Source: Burkholderiales bacterium
GTDB taxonomy: Bacteria; Pseudomonadota; Gammaproteobacteria; Burkholderiales; Burkholderiaceae
Reading direction: 5' to 3'
NCBI GenBank assembly: GCA_947371645.1
Contig: CANBQJ010000080.1
Span: 1 to 14,939 of the forward strand
DNA length: 14,939 bases
Shown here: positions 14,701-14,939 of the stretch, piece after piece
Numbering within the stretch: the stretch's first letter is position 1
Layout of the letters: each line of letters begins with the position of its first letter
Position numbers and translations under genes: made by a program
Notes under the pieces: model-generated
The model's input: the letters and a program-made list of their open reading frames with translations, nothing else
Told to the model about the DNA's origin: nothing
Database searches by the model: none

Positions 14701-14728
14701 GAGCACCGTGCTCACCGTGCCCACGGTG
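14701..14728. promoter_or_regulatory. Phased CACCGTG repeats with two inverted repeats in a divergent promoter region
   Basis: CACCGTG occurs at 14704 and 14713 and its inverse CACGGTG at 14722, exactly 9 bp apart. They make GAGCAC-C-GTGCTC (14701-14713) and CACCGTG-CC-CACGGTG (14713-14728), both perfect. The block lies in the 194-bp gap between the small basic ORF and the BON gene, about 90 bp before the BON start, where an operator would be expected. No clear -35/-10 pair is visible. The rest of the gap holds nothing I can name. Confidence 0.45.
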
Positions 14729-14818
14729 CCGTACAGGCCGATCGCGTTCGCTGCCGCACAGACCGGGCGGGCACGGCGGCTCAGTCTCGTCCTTCCTCAA
14801 CGAAACGGAGTCGACACC

Positions 14819-14939
14819 ATGAAGACGGATTCGCAACTGCAGCAAGACGTGATGGCCGAACTGAAGTGGGAGCCTGCCGTGCATGCCGCGCAGATCGGCG
14901 TCGAAGTGAAGGACGGCGTGGTGACCCTGGCTGGCGAAG
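14819..14939 (+). CDS. BON-domain protein, N-terminal part (runs off the window)
   Basis: The first 40 codons of an ORF that continues past the window end. MKTDSQLQQDVMAELKWEPA and then IGVEVKDGVVTLAGE form the helix-strand start of a BON domain (OsmY-like phospholipid-binding fold). There is no signal peptide, so this looks like the cytoplasmic multi-BON proteins common in Burkholderiales rather than periplasmic OsmY. CGGAG lies 8 nt before the ATG. It is linked by proximity to the exported PRC-barrel protein and is probably stress-related. Number of domains and length cannot be known from this window. Confidence 0.88.
   Translation, partial: MKTDSQLQQDVMAELKWEPAVHAAQIGVEVKDGVVTLAGE

Noticed and set aside
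1..14939. Mobile elements, CRISPR arrays, phage genes, toxin-antitoxin pairs, tRNA or rRNA
   Set aside because: I looked for direct-repeat arrays, transposase or integrase motifs and RNA gene consensus and saw none; all long frames are accounted for by metabolic, transport and stress genes.

Overview
The window is high-GC, gene-dense bacterial DNA with almost no intergenic space. Protein flavour (an AlkJ-like GMC oxidoreductase, a phosphoketolase, PRC-barrel and BON stress proteins, a VIT-family transporter) and GC-rich third codon positions suggest a betaproteobacterium of the Burkholderiales (Comamonadaceae or Sphaerotilaceae-like). This is inferred from protein resemblance only; there is no rRNA or other marker. 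No tRNA, rRNA, CRISPR array, insertion sequence or phage gene is visible.

Layout. (1) 1-4672, plus strand: a three-gene catabolic-looking run made of the 3' part of an AlkJ-like GMC alcohol dehydrogenase, a KsdD/fumarate-reductase-like FAD dehydrogenase overlapping it by 4 bp, and a ThDP-dependent enzyme that would usually be labelled acetolactate synthase but looks more like benzoylformate decarboxylase around the active site. (2) 4733-6967, minus strand: phosphoglucomutase (pgm) followed by a GNAT acetyltransferase. (3) 7119-11175, plus strand, divergent from pgm: phosphoketolase, class I fructose-bisphosphate aldolase and a histidine-phosphatase-family enzyme, joined by two ATGA overlaps. 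(4) 11209-14624, minus strand: a 51-residue basic peptide, an exported PRC-barrel/coiled-coil protein, a 26-codon ORF with a strong ribosome binding site, a VIT/CCC1-type metal transporter and a DHA2-type MFS exporter. (5) 14819-end, plus strand: the start of a BON-domain protein, divergent from group 4.

The most interesting part is group 3. The phosphatase carries motifs very like yeast Shb17, a sedoheptulose-1,7-bisphosphatase. Phosphoketolase (F6P to acetyl-P and E4P), aldolase (E4P + DHAP to SBP) and an SBPase (SBP to S7P) are the steps that, with transketolase from elsewhere, give a carbon-conserving, non-oxidative-glycolysis-like cycle. The divergent pgm could feed glucose-1-phosphate from glycogen into it. 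This is a hypothesis from gene order and motifs, not a demonstrated pathway.

Groups 4 and 5 look like an envelope-stress and metal-homeostasis neighbourhood. Several perfect inverted repeats occur in the short intergenic regions and may be operators or RNA hairpins; none has the U-tract of a classical intrinsic terminator.
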